Shown here: positions 47,299 to 58,099 of the stretch, piece after piece
Layout of the letters: every line of letters starts with the position of its first letter
Position numbering within the stretch: the stretch's first letter is position 1
Assembly (NCBI GenBank): GCA_963971425.1
Contig: OZ020526.1
Span: 19,001,173-19,065,172 of the forward strand
DNA from: Bryoerythrophyllum caledonicum
Lineage: Eukaryota; Streptophyta; Bryopsida; Pottiales; Pottiaceae
Length of the DNA: 64,000 bases
Direction: 5' to 3'
The notes under the pieces: generated by a model
What the model was told of the DNA's origin: nothing
The model's database searches: none
Seen by the model: only the letters and a program-made list of their open reading frames with translations
Translations under genes and position numbers: made by a program

Positions 47299-49560
47299 TG
47301 TTGTAATTTGTAAAGTAGGTATTCCACCGGATAACACTTATTTTCACTTAAATGTTACCAAAGTAACCGCTCCCAATTCGTTCCCACAGAGATCTATCTA
47401 TTCCGGCTCAGACTCTATTTCCTTTATTCTTTCTCTATCCAATCCTTCCGAAATCCTTCCGGTTGGACTACAGTAATGGATCCGGAGCTATGTGTTCCGG
47501 ATGCCGGTTGCTGGGAGATACGGTAGATCCGTATACTCCCCAAGTTGCTCCGGACCGTTTGAAGGAGTGGCCGAGAGAGAAGCGGAAATCGCCAAGGGCA
47601 AGGCACGAGCATCCGGCCAAGCCCTCGTGGAGGTCAAGACCGCCCTCAGCTTTCCGGTAGACACAATGAACCGAGCGGAACTTTATGATCGGAGCCTTAA
47701 AGGGATGGACACGAAGAATTTAGGGTTGATCATCCGGTTCTTAATGGATCATGAGAAGAAAATGGAGACGACCTAAGGCAAGATGCAGGACCTGATTGAC
47801 AACATGGAAGCCGAGAAGTCTAGAGCGTGCGGGACTCAACTGCCGAAACAACAGTTCCCAGCATCCGGAGCCGCAAGAGGATTCGGGGGCGGAGTAATTT
47901 CGGGCACCGAAGCGGCAGCAGTGAACCTCATCGACCTCACAGCCAGGCCTTTATCCGGCATACCAAAGTGGAGTAGCTTGGTGCCTCCCACGTTTCTCCA
48001 CGTACCTCCGTTTCCCATCCGGCCACCTTTAGAGTCTACGGAGGTGCCTCCGAGGACGAGCGTCTCTCCGGCACTAGCGATTGGAGAACCGGAGGCTAGC
48101 TCCAACACCTGCAGGAGGGCATTGCCGGAGATGGGCCACCAGTACCGGTGACGCCACCATCTGCAATAGCTACCCCGGGGCAGACTCTACCATCCGGCTC
48201 AAGGGGGCAGACTCCACCATTCGGCTCGAGGGAACAAGGGACCGCCACCACACTCCCATTGACGGAACCGGGACAACCGCCGGAAGAGCTAACACATAGG
48301 ACTATTAGGAGTCTTAGGAGGAAGAAGCTGTAGCATAGGCAATAGCTGTAGTCCGGAGGTAAAGTAGCAATTAACGATGAGGCTCTTTGTTGCACCCGGC
48401 TACTACTCCGGAAACAGTTAGGATTTTTGGTTTTGTCCGGAAATTTGAATCCCGGGAAATTCGGATCTGAGATCCGAGAATCCCGGATCACTTTCCACGT
48501 GCTAGAAAGAGGTTGGACCGACCACCTTTCGGCGCCGCCTTTAGGTCTAGGTAGGTATAGTTAGGAATCAGTTAGTATTTAGTTTTGGAGAGCCAAAGTG
48601 GCTCTCATCTTGTTGTTCTTCTTTGCAAAGAACCGCTGCTCTAATACAAATGCTTTTCCCTCAGACTTGTTGTACTACTGTGAGTATTGGAATGTGGGAG
48701 TGCTGGAGTGAGTAGCATGACTTTGTGTGGAGACGGACAGATCCATTCGGGATTGCGTGAGTACTGGTAAGAGTGCCCGGAGGAGTGGGCAGTGGATTTG
48801 GGATAGCGGAAACCGTTAATGAACGTGTGCAGGGGTGCGCTCGAAGGTACTGGGGAGGAGCTTAGGGGAAGGCCTAATACCCCACAGAGTCCGGAGGAAG
48901 CCAAGAGGGGATGAGAGATTGCAGCGAAGATCTAGTCGTCTCAAGGGAGTGGAGCAACTCCGCCTGACCCGGAACCCGGTCTAATCCAGTGTTCCCCCCT
49001 AAGATTGAGGAAAAAGCCTGCCACTGAAGTCCCGACAGAAACCGGCCAAGACTCTCTGCTGCCTTTCCGGCCCGGCCATGTGCTTGTCTTCCGGAATGTC
49101 ATTGTAGTAAAGATCCTTCTTTGTGTGACCACGTCCGGATGACGATCTAGATGTTGTGAGAGAAAGATCAAAGCTGCAGTATACAACTTACCGGTTAGCG
49201 GATTAGGATAGGGTGGTGATCCGGCCACTCAAAGCCACCGGATAGTGGGAAACCCAACCACTTAAAGTCATAGGGTCAGTGAACTTCCGGCCACTCGTAT
49301 AAACCGTCCGGAGCAACCTAGAGAGTAGACGGATCTACTGTTTTCCTCAAAACCGGCATCAAGAACACGGGGTTCCGGATCCGTTATTATAGTAAAATCC
49401 GGAAAGAATCCAGAAGGATCCTTTAGATATAGAGCAGGAGGAATGGTGTCTTAACCAGAATAAATAGATCTCTGTGGGAACGACTTGGAGCGGTTACTTT
49501 GGTAACATTTAGTGAAAATAAGTGTTATCCGGAGGAATACTTACTCTCCAAATTACAACA
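47299..49560 (-). mobile_element. LTR 1 (minus strand), 2262 bp, copy B
   Basis: Counterpart of 23188-25449 with the same length, ends, long inverted termini and TCCGGA richness. Confidence 0.7.
47492..48151 (+). pseudogene. antisense coding-like frame inside LTR 1, copy B
   Basis: Counterpart of 23381-24040; the TAA after KKMETT is shared, so it predates the duplication. Unrecognised family. Confidence 0.33.
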
Positions 49561-49580
49561 CAAAACGGCTAAAATTAAAG

Positions 49581-49650
49581 CTCACAACTCACGGCTCACT
49601 GCTCAGTACTCATCGCTCACCGCTCATTGCTCACTGCTCACCGCTCATAA
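49581..49650 (+). repeat. 7-bp tandem repeat (CTCANNG), copy B
   Basis: Counterpart of 25470-25539, also ten units, one unit differing (CTCACTG for TTCACTG). Confidence 0.85.
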
Positions 49651-51476
49651 GATAGCATCCCTCATTCAGCACATGCACAAGAGATATCCATCATGCGAGG
49701 ATTTTGGACTTAATTTGGGGCCTTCATAAAAGTATATGTAATAAAACTGGATATCCACGTAATGTATATTGAATTTTTTGACTTTCTCTACAAAAATTCA
49801 ATTTAAACCATGAAGATTACGTTTGTTGTATATGAACTTAGATTTTAGAAAATGAAGTTTATCAAGTCCACTTTTTACTCCATCATGAATTTTTGAAGAT
49901 TACCAAAATTAAGTATTTTATAGCAATTGAAAGTTCAATATATATTACCATGGAGGTACCGTTTTACTAATTCTAGAGACATGGATGATTTTCATCCACC
50001 ATTATGTACTCCAATGTAGGTCAGACCTATGGGACATTCTTTTTTAATTTTTGAGTATTTTTTGTTGTTTAAATGAATTTTCTCAAGGATTTCCTTTCCA
50101 AAATCATAGTCATTTCATTTTTTTCGAAAAAGAACAGAAATTTATCTGCACATAGAAAATGTAAGGTTTCATTCAGAGAAAATATTTTAAATTCAAGTTT
50201 CATTCAATTTGAGTGAAAAATAGAGAAAACAGAACAGTCCGATTGAAACCCAGAACAGTCCAAAAAGCCAAACCGGTAGACTTCTTGCTCATTTATTAGC
50301 TCCTCTTCTCTCAAGGTCGCTCTCGTTCTCTCTGTTTTCTCTCGGTCTCCTTTCACTTCCTTATTGTTGAGTTATGCGTCCTCGGAACTCCCGGGTGACC
50401 TTTCGTCATAGAGAGGACTTACACTCAAGCAGATTTAGTAGAAGGTTCTCATGACCTTAGACTGCAGTTCGAGTATCAGTTCAGTAGGAGTTAAGTGACA
50501 GTCTCGAAGTCACAGTTGTACCTACCACTGGTAGTACCCGAGAGTACTTATACAGGAGCCATCGAGGCTCTCTTCCTCTTTTCGCAATTTCGTTTTGCCT
50601 TTGCTTTTCTCTCCCCTCAACACTTATTTCCACTTCCGGCTCTCTCTCGCCTGCCCCCTAATTTCTCTCCACCTGGTTTACTGCGGTTCAGAGATTTTCG
50701 ATTTGATCGCGGTGCATTGCACTTTGTCTCTCCCAGGAGTGCAGGCGCTAGGGTTTGATTTCATTTTCCACTATTTCGTCGTTTTTCTTGCACCTCCTTT
50801 TCTTTTCTTTTCCTGATGGACGAGGATGACGAGTGCATGGCCCTTCGCCACGTTTTCTGCTGATGTCAGTTGCATGAAGTGAATGTAGAAGAGCGGAGTT
50901 CTACTTCTCAACTGTTTGTCATAAGCTATTTCGTTGCTGTGTCGGTGCAGTAGTTTTTACAGAAAGCGGAGTCTAGGGTTTTGTCTACAGCTTCCGCTTT
51001 GTTGCGTTAATTTGTTGGCTACAGTGTGTTAGTGGATTTTGCTGGATTTGCTAACTAGGTTTTGAGAACATTATTTCTCGTTAACAGTTTTTCGCACCGC
51101 TTTCTTTCTTGTGGCGCTGTCTCTATCGCTTGATTTATGTCGACTTCGGCGCTCGTTTCTGCAGCCTTCTCTTGGACAGTAGATCTTTCTCCTGCACCGC
51201 TTAAATTTTGATGATTACTTATGAACCTAAATTGATGAGCCGTTGTAGCAATGCTACTGTTGGAAAGCGCAAGTGGATGTTGTTGTCGCTTGTTACCTTT
51301 GACATAGGGTTTAGTTTGTGAGTGTGAGGGTTATGTTTGTGCTTTGTTAGTTCGATCGGTTTGTTAGTTTGCGGTTTATGGTTGTGGCTTGTGTGCATTT
51401 TGCAGCTCGTCTGCTTGTTTGCGTTTTGTATGATGAGGGCACTGATTCTCAAAACTAGAGTCTCTTCGAGTTTCAG
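49651..51476 (+). promoter_or_regulatory. 5' flank and unique segment of Crinkler-like gene B
   Basis: Identical to copy A's flank up to and including 35 nt of its first exon (50816-50850), then unique sequence. The old start codon at 50816 now opens only MDEDDECMALRHVFC before a stop, so header A is lost here. The true start of gene B was not found. Confidence 0.45.
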
Positions 51477-54125
51477 ATGATGGAGGTGTGGAGTCCAGCG
51501 TTGTGGATTTGGTGTCTTCTGTTGACGATGGTGATCGCATCTGTGCAGTCGACAACAGGTTTCTGATGAGGCCACGCATTTGGCTTTCTTTCGCCGGGAA
51601 GGCATGGCTGGAGCTTGCTGTGGACGACGACGGGACAATCTCTATTTCCAGAATTGCTGCTCGGACTTGCTTGCGTCCTGCTTCACTAACAGTGGGTCGA
51701 GTTGGAATATTTGAGGGCATAACCATGGAAGATTTAAGGTCGGCACTGGGATCGACTTCAGGATCGGTACAGGAATTAGCGCTACCTGTCGATGGGGATG
51801 CATTGCCACCAGGTCCAGCAGGTCTGTTTACCTTCGTTTCCCTTTGTGCTGTATTCTTGAACCTTGAGGGGGTTATGGCTCACTTTGGGGCGTTATTGGA
51901 TCGTTTATCTGTTCTTGTGGATGATGCTCCCCTTCAATCTACAGTGTGATTTGTTACATGTGATCTCAGATTCGAATAGTCAGGATTTCGATTTGCGTTA
52001 TCTGATATGCTTGGACAGTAGTCTAAAAGTAGGGTATCAAGGACAGTAACTGTTACTCTTGCTTTGGCCTTTGTTTGGACGGGACTCTTGCAGTATCACG
52101 TGTTCTGTGTATTCTTGTTTCCCTATCAAGGGTTTACTGTGGCGACACTGATGTTCCTGGCTGTATTTTGGGGGCGGGTGATTATTAGTATGGATTGTTG
52201 TACTTCAGTTTTTGATGTTTGGGCTTCTTGCCTTCATAGGTAGAATAAGCAGGTTTTGTGTCTGATGCTGTGACTAGCCCCATGTTGTAATAAGGGGGCT
52301 TTATTATACCATGCTTTGGATGGATTGTCACCTCTTGCTTATGTTGCTTTCGTAGAGTGTGATTTCTTTCATTTGAATAGTATCTTTATCAGGATGTATC
52401 TAAACTAATCTAAAGCTCTTCGTCCTCTTCTTCTTCTGATTACATAATTCGGGTTATTTCACTTGCAATTCTCATCTGGCGTGCTTTGCTGCACCTCCAA
52501 CAGGCTTCAACTTGCATTTTCGAGCTGAGGATGTGGTGGGGAGTGCGTCAGACGGTATTAATGGCCGCCGAAATTCGTATTTCACCGCACGGCCTGAAAC
52601 AGTAATAGGAATTTGTAAGCTCGTCAATGAAAAGGGAGCCTTGCTTATCCGTGCGCCTCCCGGCAGTGGAAAGACATCGATATTGCAGCTGGTGGCAGCT
52701 GCTGCTAAGAACTCTCAGGATATGTTCAAGCAGGTTCATTATGTCAGCCTTGCGCAGATTGGTCTCAAGAGCTTCGAGGAATTTTGGGAGAGGAAACACC
52801 GAGGTGTTACGATTTCCGAGCTTCAATCACCGAAGTCCTCACCGGACAGGCATCCGAAGAGTGGTTCAGAAAGCAGGCCTAGCCTCCTCCTCGTCGACGA
52901 AGGGCAGGTGGCCTTTGATCGGGATTTGACCCTCTGGGCCACTGCTAAAGATTGCGCGAGTGGTTCTGGAAAACACCTGCGTATTATCATCGTCTCATCA
53001 TGGGGTAGTGCGATTGTCTCCCATGGTGGGCAACGCGTTGCCACACCTGTGAAATTTAATTCAGACGCATCGGTCGGCCTTTTGCCAAGTGCAAAGAACC
53101 CCATATCTCTCAAACTGACCAGGGATGAAGCCATAGATCTCTGGAACAGTTGGTGCGATAAAGGCCTCGACTTTCGTGATGGACTTGCGTCATGGGACGA
53201 TCTGAGGGATTTCGTGTTCGACCTTACAGGGCAGCAACCTGGGTTAATGGCCCATGTGTTGGATTTCTTAATTAAACAAGGCTTGAAAAATAGTGAGGCC
53301 GGTAGTATGGAGCAGAAGGAGAAGGCACGGGACCTGTTACTCTCAAGCCAGTTTTACGACTCTCTCTCGCAGATAAGGAGTCTCCGAGCAATTGAGAAAG
53401 CTTTGAGGGGTGAGAAACCTGATGGAGAATCCATGAGATCCTTTTTGAGAAAGCTGCTGCCAGCAAAGCGTGTGTCTCTCAGGGGTCTCAGCGGTCGTGA
53501 TCGAGACGCTGCTGATTTAGCAGTCAAATGGGGGCAGATTCTCGAGGACGACGGTTGGTTGAGTTTGCCCTCGGAGCTGCACTGGCGGTTTCTGCTTCGC
53601 GAGGTGTATTGCACTAATGAATCAACTTCTGATAGCATTGAGAAAAATGGTTTACACGCATTTATTGATCGAGTGATCGAAAGGTTTAACCCTCGTCAGC
53701 TGAAGTCGTCCAAGGCCCGGAACGCTAGTGAGACCGTGGTTTATGAAAGTCAGTACCAAAACGAATTCTATAGAGCAGCTTGCTCGATCCTTCCTGCGGA
53801 TTCAATCATGTCATCCAATGTCGGGCCCCTATTTGGGGCGAAGGGTTACCTTGACTATTATCTACTTCCGCATCGCTGGGGCTTTGAGCTATTAGTAGAT
53901 GGCTCCGAGTTGAAGGAGCACCAGGCAAGATTCGGTCCAGGCGGGGTCTACCACAAGCTCATTCAAGATGGGGTCGTTTCTGAACATGCGATTTTGGATT
54001 TCCGGACGAAGCGTCTCGTCGAGGCCAAGCCCGATGTGTTGCATATTGTATTTAGCGAGGATTTCGAGAAGGCAACTCTTCACCGCTCTGGGAGCTCGCC
54101 AAGAAAACTGATGTTGAGGCAATGA
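51477..54125 (+). CDS. Crinkler-like P-loop ATPase with REase-fold nuclease, gene B, different N-terminal module
   Basis: The conserved exon 52504-54125 (541 codons including the stop) has intact Walker A (APPGSGKTS), Walker B (LLLVDE), WGFELLVDG and LDFR. Upstream, in place of gene A's header, is an open exon 51477-51821 bounded by GTTTCAG and AG|GT, phase 1 at both ends, encoding DDGGVESSVVDLVSSVDDGD, then RPRIWLSFAGKAWLELAVDD, then DGDALPPGPAG, which joins in frame to FNLHFRAEDV. I do not recognise this module; it looks beta-rich. No ATG begins it in frame, so a further 5' exon is needed. The catalytic exon differs from gene A at about 30 residues with few silent changes. Expression is unknown. 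Confidence 0.72.
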
Positions 54126-54297
54126 AGTAAGGAGAGTCAAAAGAATTTGAAGGCTGTAAAAAGCACAGTAATCAAGGTTAGCACAGTGTGAGTGTAGGAG
54201 GCTATGCGTAGCTTGCTTGTGATGTGGGCAACACTTCAATTTTCGTCACAAGTTCATGTAGACCCGGGATTGGTCAGTAGGATAACGTAGTGGTTGC

Positions 54298-54474
54298 ATG
54301 AGAGTAATCAAGCGGATTGCTGAGACATACAATGACGAGATATATTCTGATTTCGTATGGAATGATGTGCATGACAAGATTTTTGGAACAGACAAGGGCT
54401 ACAGGAAGCTGAAGGCGGCGGAAAACGAACATAACTACGAGTACGTGGAGGAGAAGGTGGCGAGAACGGACTGA
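54298..54474 (+). CDS. 58-codon ORF, identical in both duplicates (B)
   Basis: Counterpart of 29983-30159. Unchanged while the Crinkler exon just upstream has diverged. Confidence 0.35.
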   Translation: MRVIKRIAETYNDEIYSDFVWNDVHDKIFGTDKGYRKLKAAENEHNYEYVEEKVARTD

Positions 54475-55277
54475 AAGGGAAGGAAGGAAGCAAGCAAGTA
54501 AGGAAAAGTGATGGTGTGTAGTTAGTGAGAGAATGGTCCCTGTAACTCTTTGAATTAGCAGTGGAGAAATGGTGAGACCTAGGCTAGGTGGAATTTATCA
54601 TATTCCAGAGCCTTTGTTTTCTGCTGCCTGTGCTTGTGCCGTTCCGTTCGTTGCGGTTATGGGTCACCTGTATATGGGCTATGTACTTTCGTTGCATGTC
54701 CAATTTCAGTCGTCGAATCATATTATGCTCTTCTGCAGATTATGTATAGTAACGTCAAGACAACACCCAGTTTTCTCCTCATGCATGTTCCTCGTACGTT
54801 CAAGATGTTACTTGCACTCTAGTGAGATGAATGAGCTCAGGTTCTTTATTTCGTATGTCTCATTAATGGATACTTCTACATTCTCTAGGTGGAGTCATTG
54901 GCTGTGAGCTGGTGTGTGCTCATTATCTATGTCGATTGGTAATATGCAGATCTTCTTGTCTGTATTTTGCCCATCTCTGTTACAAAGGGAACAATTTCTT
55001 GTTCTTAGATATAATCTGATTGCACAAGGTCCTAATATTCGGGTCCGTCATGAACTGAAGCAATCGTTTGTAAATCCGGGAATAATATTTATATGCAGTG
55101 TTCATAGACTTGGTGTGTTGTCTGCAGGTTCCAAAGTTGGGCACGGCTGTTAGGATATTGACCGTAATGTGGGATGGCAGCTTTTGTTTTTGGGTTTTGA
55201 AGCATCAGGCATGTTTTACCACTGCAAGCCAATTATGAGAAATCAAAAATAGTTTTTTATGATTTTTTAATGATTCT

Positions 55278-56499
55278 TTATGATTGTAGATCTGAGGTTG
55301 CCGGGGTTTCGAGTTCCTCTTGTAACTCCTTACGTATGTTATGGAGCCTCTCCCAATGTTGTTCGGGAAAAGGTTTGCGATGTTCTACCACATGGTCAGA
55401 CTGGGTAGCCTTGGATCGCGTAGTTACAGCAGCGGTGCTAATGGTTGAAACATTGATTTCAGTTCCATGGACCTCCATGAGGGTCACACCCCCCCCTTTT
55501 GTTGGGCTGGGATGTTCTTGCATTGTCCGTGGTGGCCGAGTTTGCGTTGCCCTGTTCAGGGAATGTGCGATTCTGTGTCCATCTCTGTTTCAATACCAGG
55601 CACTGTCCTCGTCTGTAATAGGGTGATCCATATTCCCAGCAGCCATCGCTCCGCCCTGGTTGGAAAGCATCCACATTTACATCCTCGGTGTACATGGCTG
55701 CCGTGTTAGTCCTAGGTCGGCGATTATCCTCCGTGCGTGTGTTACCTGTGGCAAATCAACAACGTCCGCTATGTGTTTTACCACACGTTGTGCACAACAC
55801 TAAAAGGACTCGGATCTTGGGGCGTTGCGTCGGCAAGGGCAACAAGGGTGCCTGGGTCTTATTGATCACACTCAGTTCTCTGCTGATGGCATTCGCTGCA
55901 GTGAGTATGTCTGGTAAGGTTTTGACGCCTCGAATAATGATTCCTTGCTGTATCCAAGGTAATAGCCCTTTTTTGAACCGTTCACATAGATAGTCTTCCT
56001 CAGGTCGTTGATGTAGCTTATCTGCTAATTGCTTGAATCTGTCATAGAACTTATCGACAGGTTCGTTCTTCTCTTGTGTAATACTTTCGAGAGCTCGAAG
56101 TACCTCTGCACTCGTCTTCAACTTACGGAACTTCTGCAGGAAACTCTTCTCCATATCATCCCAGCTTGCATGCGCATGATCAGCTTCAAAATCAAAACAC
56201 CAGTGGATATGGTTTCCTTGGAGCGTAGTGCCAAAGATATTTTGTAAATCTTGGGTACTGGAAATACTGTTGGTGCGAGCTATGACTTTGAAACGTCTCA
56301 CATGCCAATCTGGGTCCCCATTTTCGTCAAATACCGGATACGGTATCTTGGGCAACTTGACAATCCTCTCCACCTCGCCCGAGTTTAGCGATGTGGCGGC
56401 TGTTGGATTCTCCCTCGGTAGCGTGGCCGAGTGTACTGGTTCCCCAGACGTCTCTGTAATGTGGACTGGTACAGCGTGGGAAGTTCCTACCCCTTGCAA
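55278..56499 (-). pseudogene. Ty3/gypsy gag, frameshifted and lacking pol
   Basis: Minus strand from 56499: a short leader, then the capsid domain with YPVFDENGDPDWHVRRFKV, WDDMEKSFLQKFRKLKTSAE and EPVDKFYDRFKQLADKL, then a zinc-knuckle-like CTTCGKTHSGRC near 55756. The frame then breaks; further fragments continue at 55695-55459 (VDAFQPGRSDGCWEYGSPYY) and 55523-55278. Different from the gag in the duplicated block. It begins at the right border of duplication B, so the duplication edge may lie in this element. Confidence 0.82.
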
Positions 56500-56595
56500 A
56501 TTCTGGTACTACATACTCAACATCTCAAGTTTGGCGTTCGTGGCGTCATTCTTGGCCGCCAGGTCCGTCATCTATTGTTTCATCCATTGTAAGAA

Positions 56596-56624
56596 TTAGG
56601 GTTTAGGGTTTAGGGTTTAGGGTT
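56596..56624 (+). repeat. interstitial plant telomere repeats
   Basis: TTAGGG followed by three TTTAGGG units and TTA. The plant (Arabidopsis-type) telomere unit; too short to be a chromosome end. Lies just upstream of the antisense gag start. Confidence 0.9.
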
Positions 56625-56700
56625 ACAAGGGCAGGCCCTCATTTTGTAGATCGATGGAGATCCATGAGCGAGGAGCTTCAGAGGTTTCATCTTACGGGCA

Positions 56701-56742
56701 TCCGAGTGGAGGTTACTGTTCATACAGTAACCTCCACTCGGA
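56701..56742. repeat. perfect 19-bp hairpin
   Basis: Arms 56701-56719 and 56724-56742 (CCGAGTGGAGGTTACTGT core) with a 4-base TCAT loop. Located between the telomere-like repeats and a family-1 element. Confidence 0.9.
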
Positions 56743-56781
56743 CTGACGTTTAAGGGTTATTCTAGAATGTTGAAATCCTAC

Positions 56782-57831
56782 TTAACCCCTAAATTTCCAA
56801 GAGTCCCTTTGGGAGATTGTAGAAGGTTTGGGCAGGTTCCTCTAATGTCAATTCATAACATTTTTCTTTGAATTTTTTTTATTGAAGATGGACTTTACTA
56901 AAAGCTTCGTGAATCCAATTTTCCTAAATCCGACAGATAATGAAAAAATTATAGGGTTTTGTTGTTCAAATGGGGTCAGCAAGCACGTTGGGCAGCTCCA
57001 ATTTTATTGCTAGGATACTCTATTGAATGTGAGATTTTCTATACTTGCAAATAATATTATTTCCTTTCATATTGTCAAAAAAATTCTCTTGTCTTTAGTG
57101 AAAAAAACACATAAATCCAAGTCAAACATTTGCACACATTGTCACACATTCTTGGGCAAGGTACCAAAAAATCTTCTTCTTTTCCACTTAAAACTTAGAG
57201 ATCTTCCGTCCAGTGGACATGGACTTAGTGGTGGTACAAACAGACACTTTATTCATGCCGGCCCCCCTCTAGAGACCGGAGTTCTTCTTCTTCATTAGAG
57301 ATCTTCCTATTTTCACTTTTTATTTTTTCACAATATTATGTGGTGCAAACCTTCGCATTGACTATTTGGATTCTCATTTCTAAAACATAATAAGTTCAAA
57401 AAAAAAAATATAACGTGAATTGATAATTTTTGAACCTCCACTACTTGCACAATTTTTTGAATATGCTACACCCCTCCTCGACCTCTAAAAATTGGTGTAG
57501 AAGGAACTAGTGTCATCCTCAACATGATGGTAATGAATTTAGACCTTGTGTAGTGCAAATATTTGACACCAAGTGAAGTCAAAGTCTGCTGATCAACTAA
57601 ACACAGGGAAGAAATTGAACCCTTTTTTCTACTTCAAACACTACTATCTTACAATCCGTGTGGTTAAAGTTTATTAAAATTTTGTGAGTATGTTACTTAA
57701 AAAGTCTTAATTGAGATCCTACGATTTAATTTAGAAATAAAAGTCTTACATTTCTTCCTTACTCATTGCACTGAAACCAACAATCTTGAAGTGTTGTTGG
57801 TGTGAAATTGTCAAAGAAATTTAGAGGTTAA
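56782..57831. mobile_element. TTAA-flanked family-1 element, complete copy
   Basis: TTAA-CCCCTAAATTTCC at the left and the complement of TTAA-CCTCTAAATTTC at the right (57828-57831), 1050 bp. It carries the family blocks GGTTTGGGCAGGTTCC, GGCAAGGTACCAAAAA, AAAACTTAGAGATCTTCC and TGTAGTGCAAATATTTGACA. Interrupted at 57208-57294 by a short insertion with 13-bp direct repeats. Confidence 0.7.
57208..57294. mobile_element. 87-bp insertion with 13-bp direct repeats
   Basis: TTAGAGATCTTCC occurs at 57195-57207 and 57295-57307; the other family copies have it once. The inserted 87 bp begin GTCCAGTGGACATGG and end in TTCTTCTTCTTCA. Long target repeats and a simple-repeat tail suggest a target-primed (SINE-like or tiny LINE-driven) insertion. 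Confidence 0.65.
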
Positions 57832-57934
57832 TATCACAATCTAGTAGACTTTGGATTTAGGGCTTGGTGACCATCAAAGAATGTGACATAAAAAGGGATT
57901 TTGAATGCATTTGATGCACAAGAGATTCCAACAA

Positions 57935-58010
57935 AAAGGAAAAAAAAAGAAAAAAGAAAAAGAAAAGAAAAAGAAAAAAAGAAAAAAGAAAAAAGAAAAG
58001 AAAAAGGACA
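57935..58010 (+). repeat. polypurine A/G tract
   Basis: About 75 bases of A-runs with single G, then GG. ORFs on the opposite strand rich in Phe, Ser and Leu are products of this tract. Confidence 0.9.
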
Positions 58011-58099
58011 AAAGATGGGCGTGAGGGGGAAAGTGTAAGGAAGAGTTCCCAGTGTGGCTTCTGGGCACACAAACAGACAAACAGACAAGCTCGCAAACA

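Larger units (their letters stand above)
41242..55268 (+). repeat. segmental duplication, copy B
   Basis: Direct-orientation match to 15500-30953. Lacks the mariner insertion, has a longer unique 5' Crinkler segment (50851-51810 against 26740-27477) and an 11-bp insertion near 43250. The left edge lies beside a gypsy fragment, the right edge in a short T-run before an antisense gag. Confidence 0.93.
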
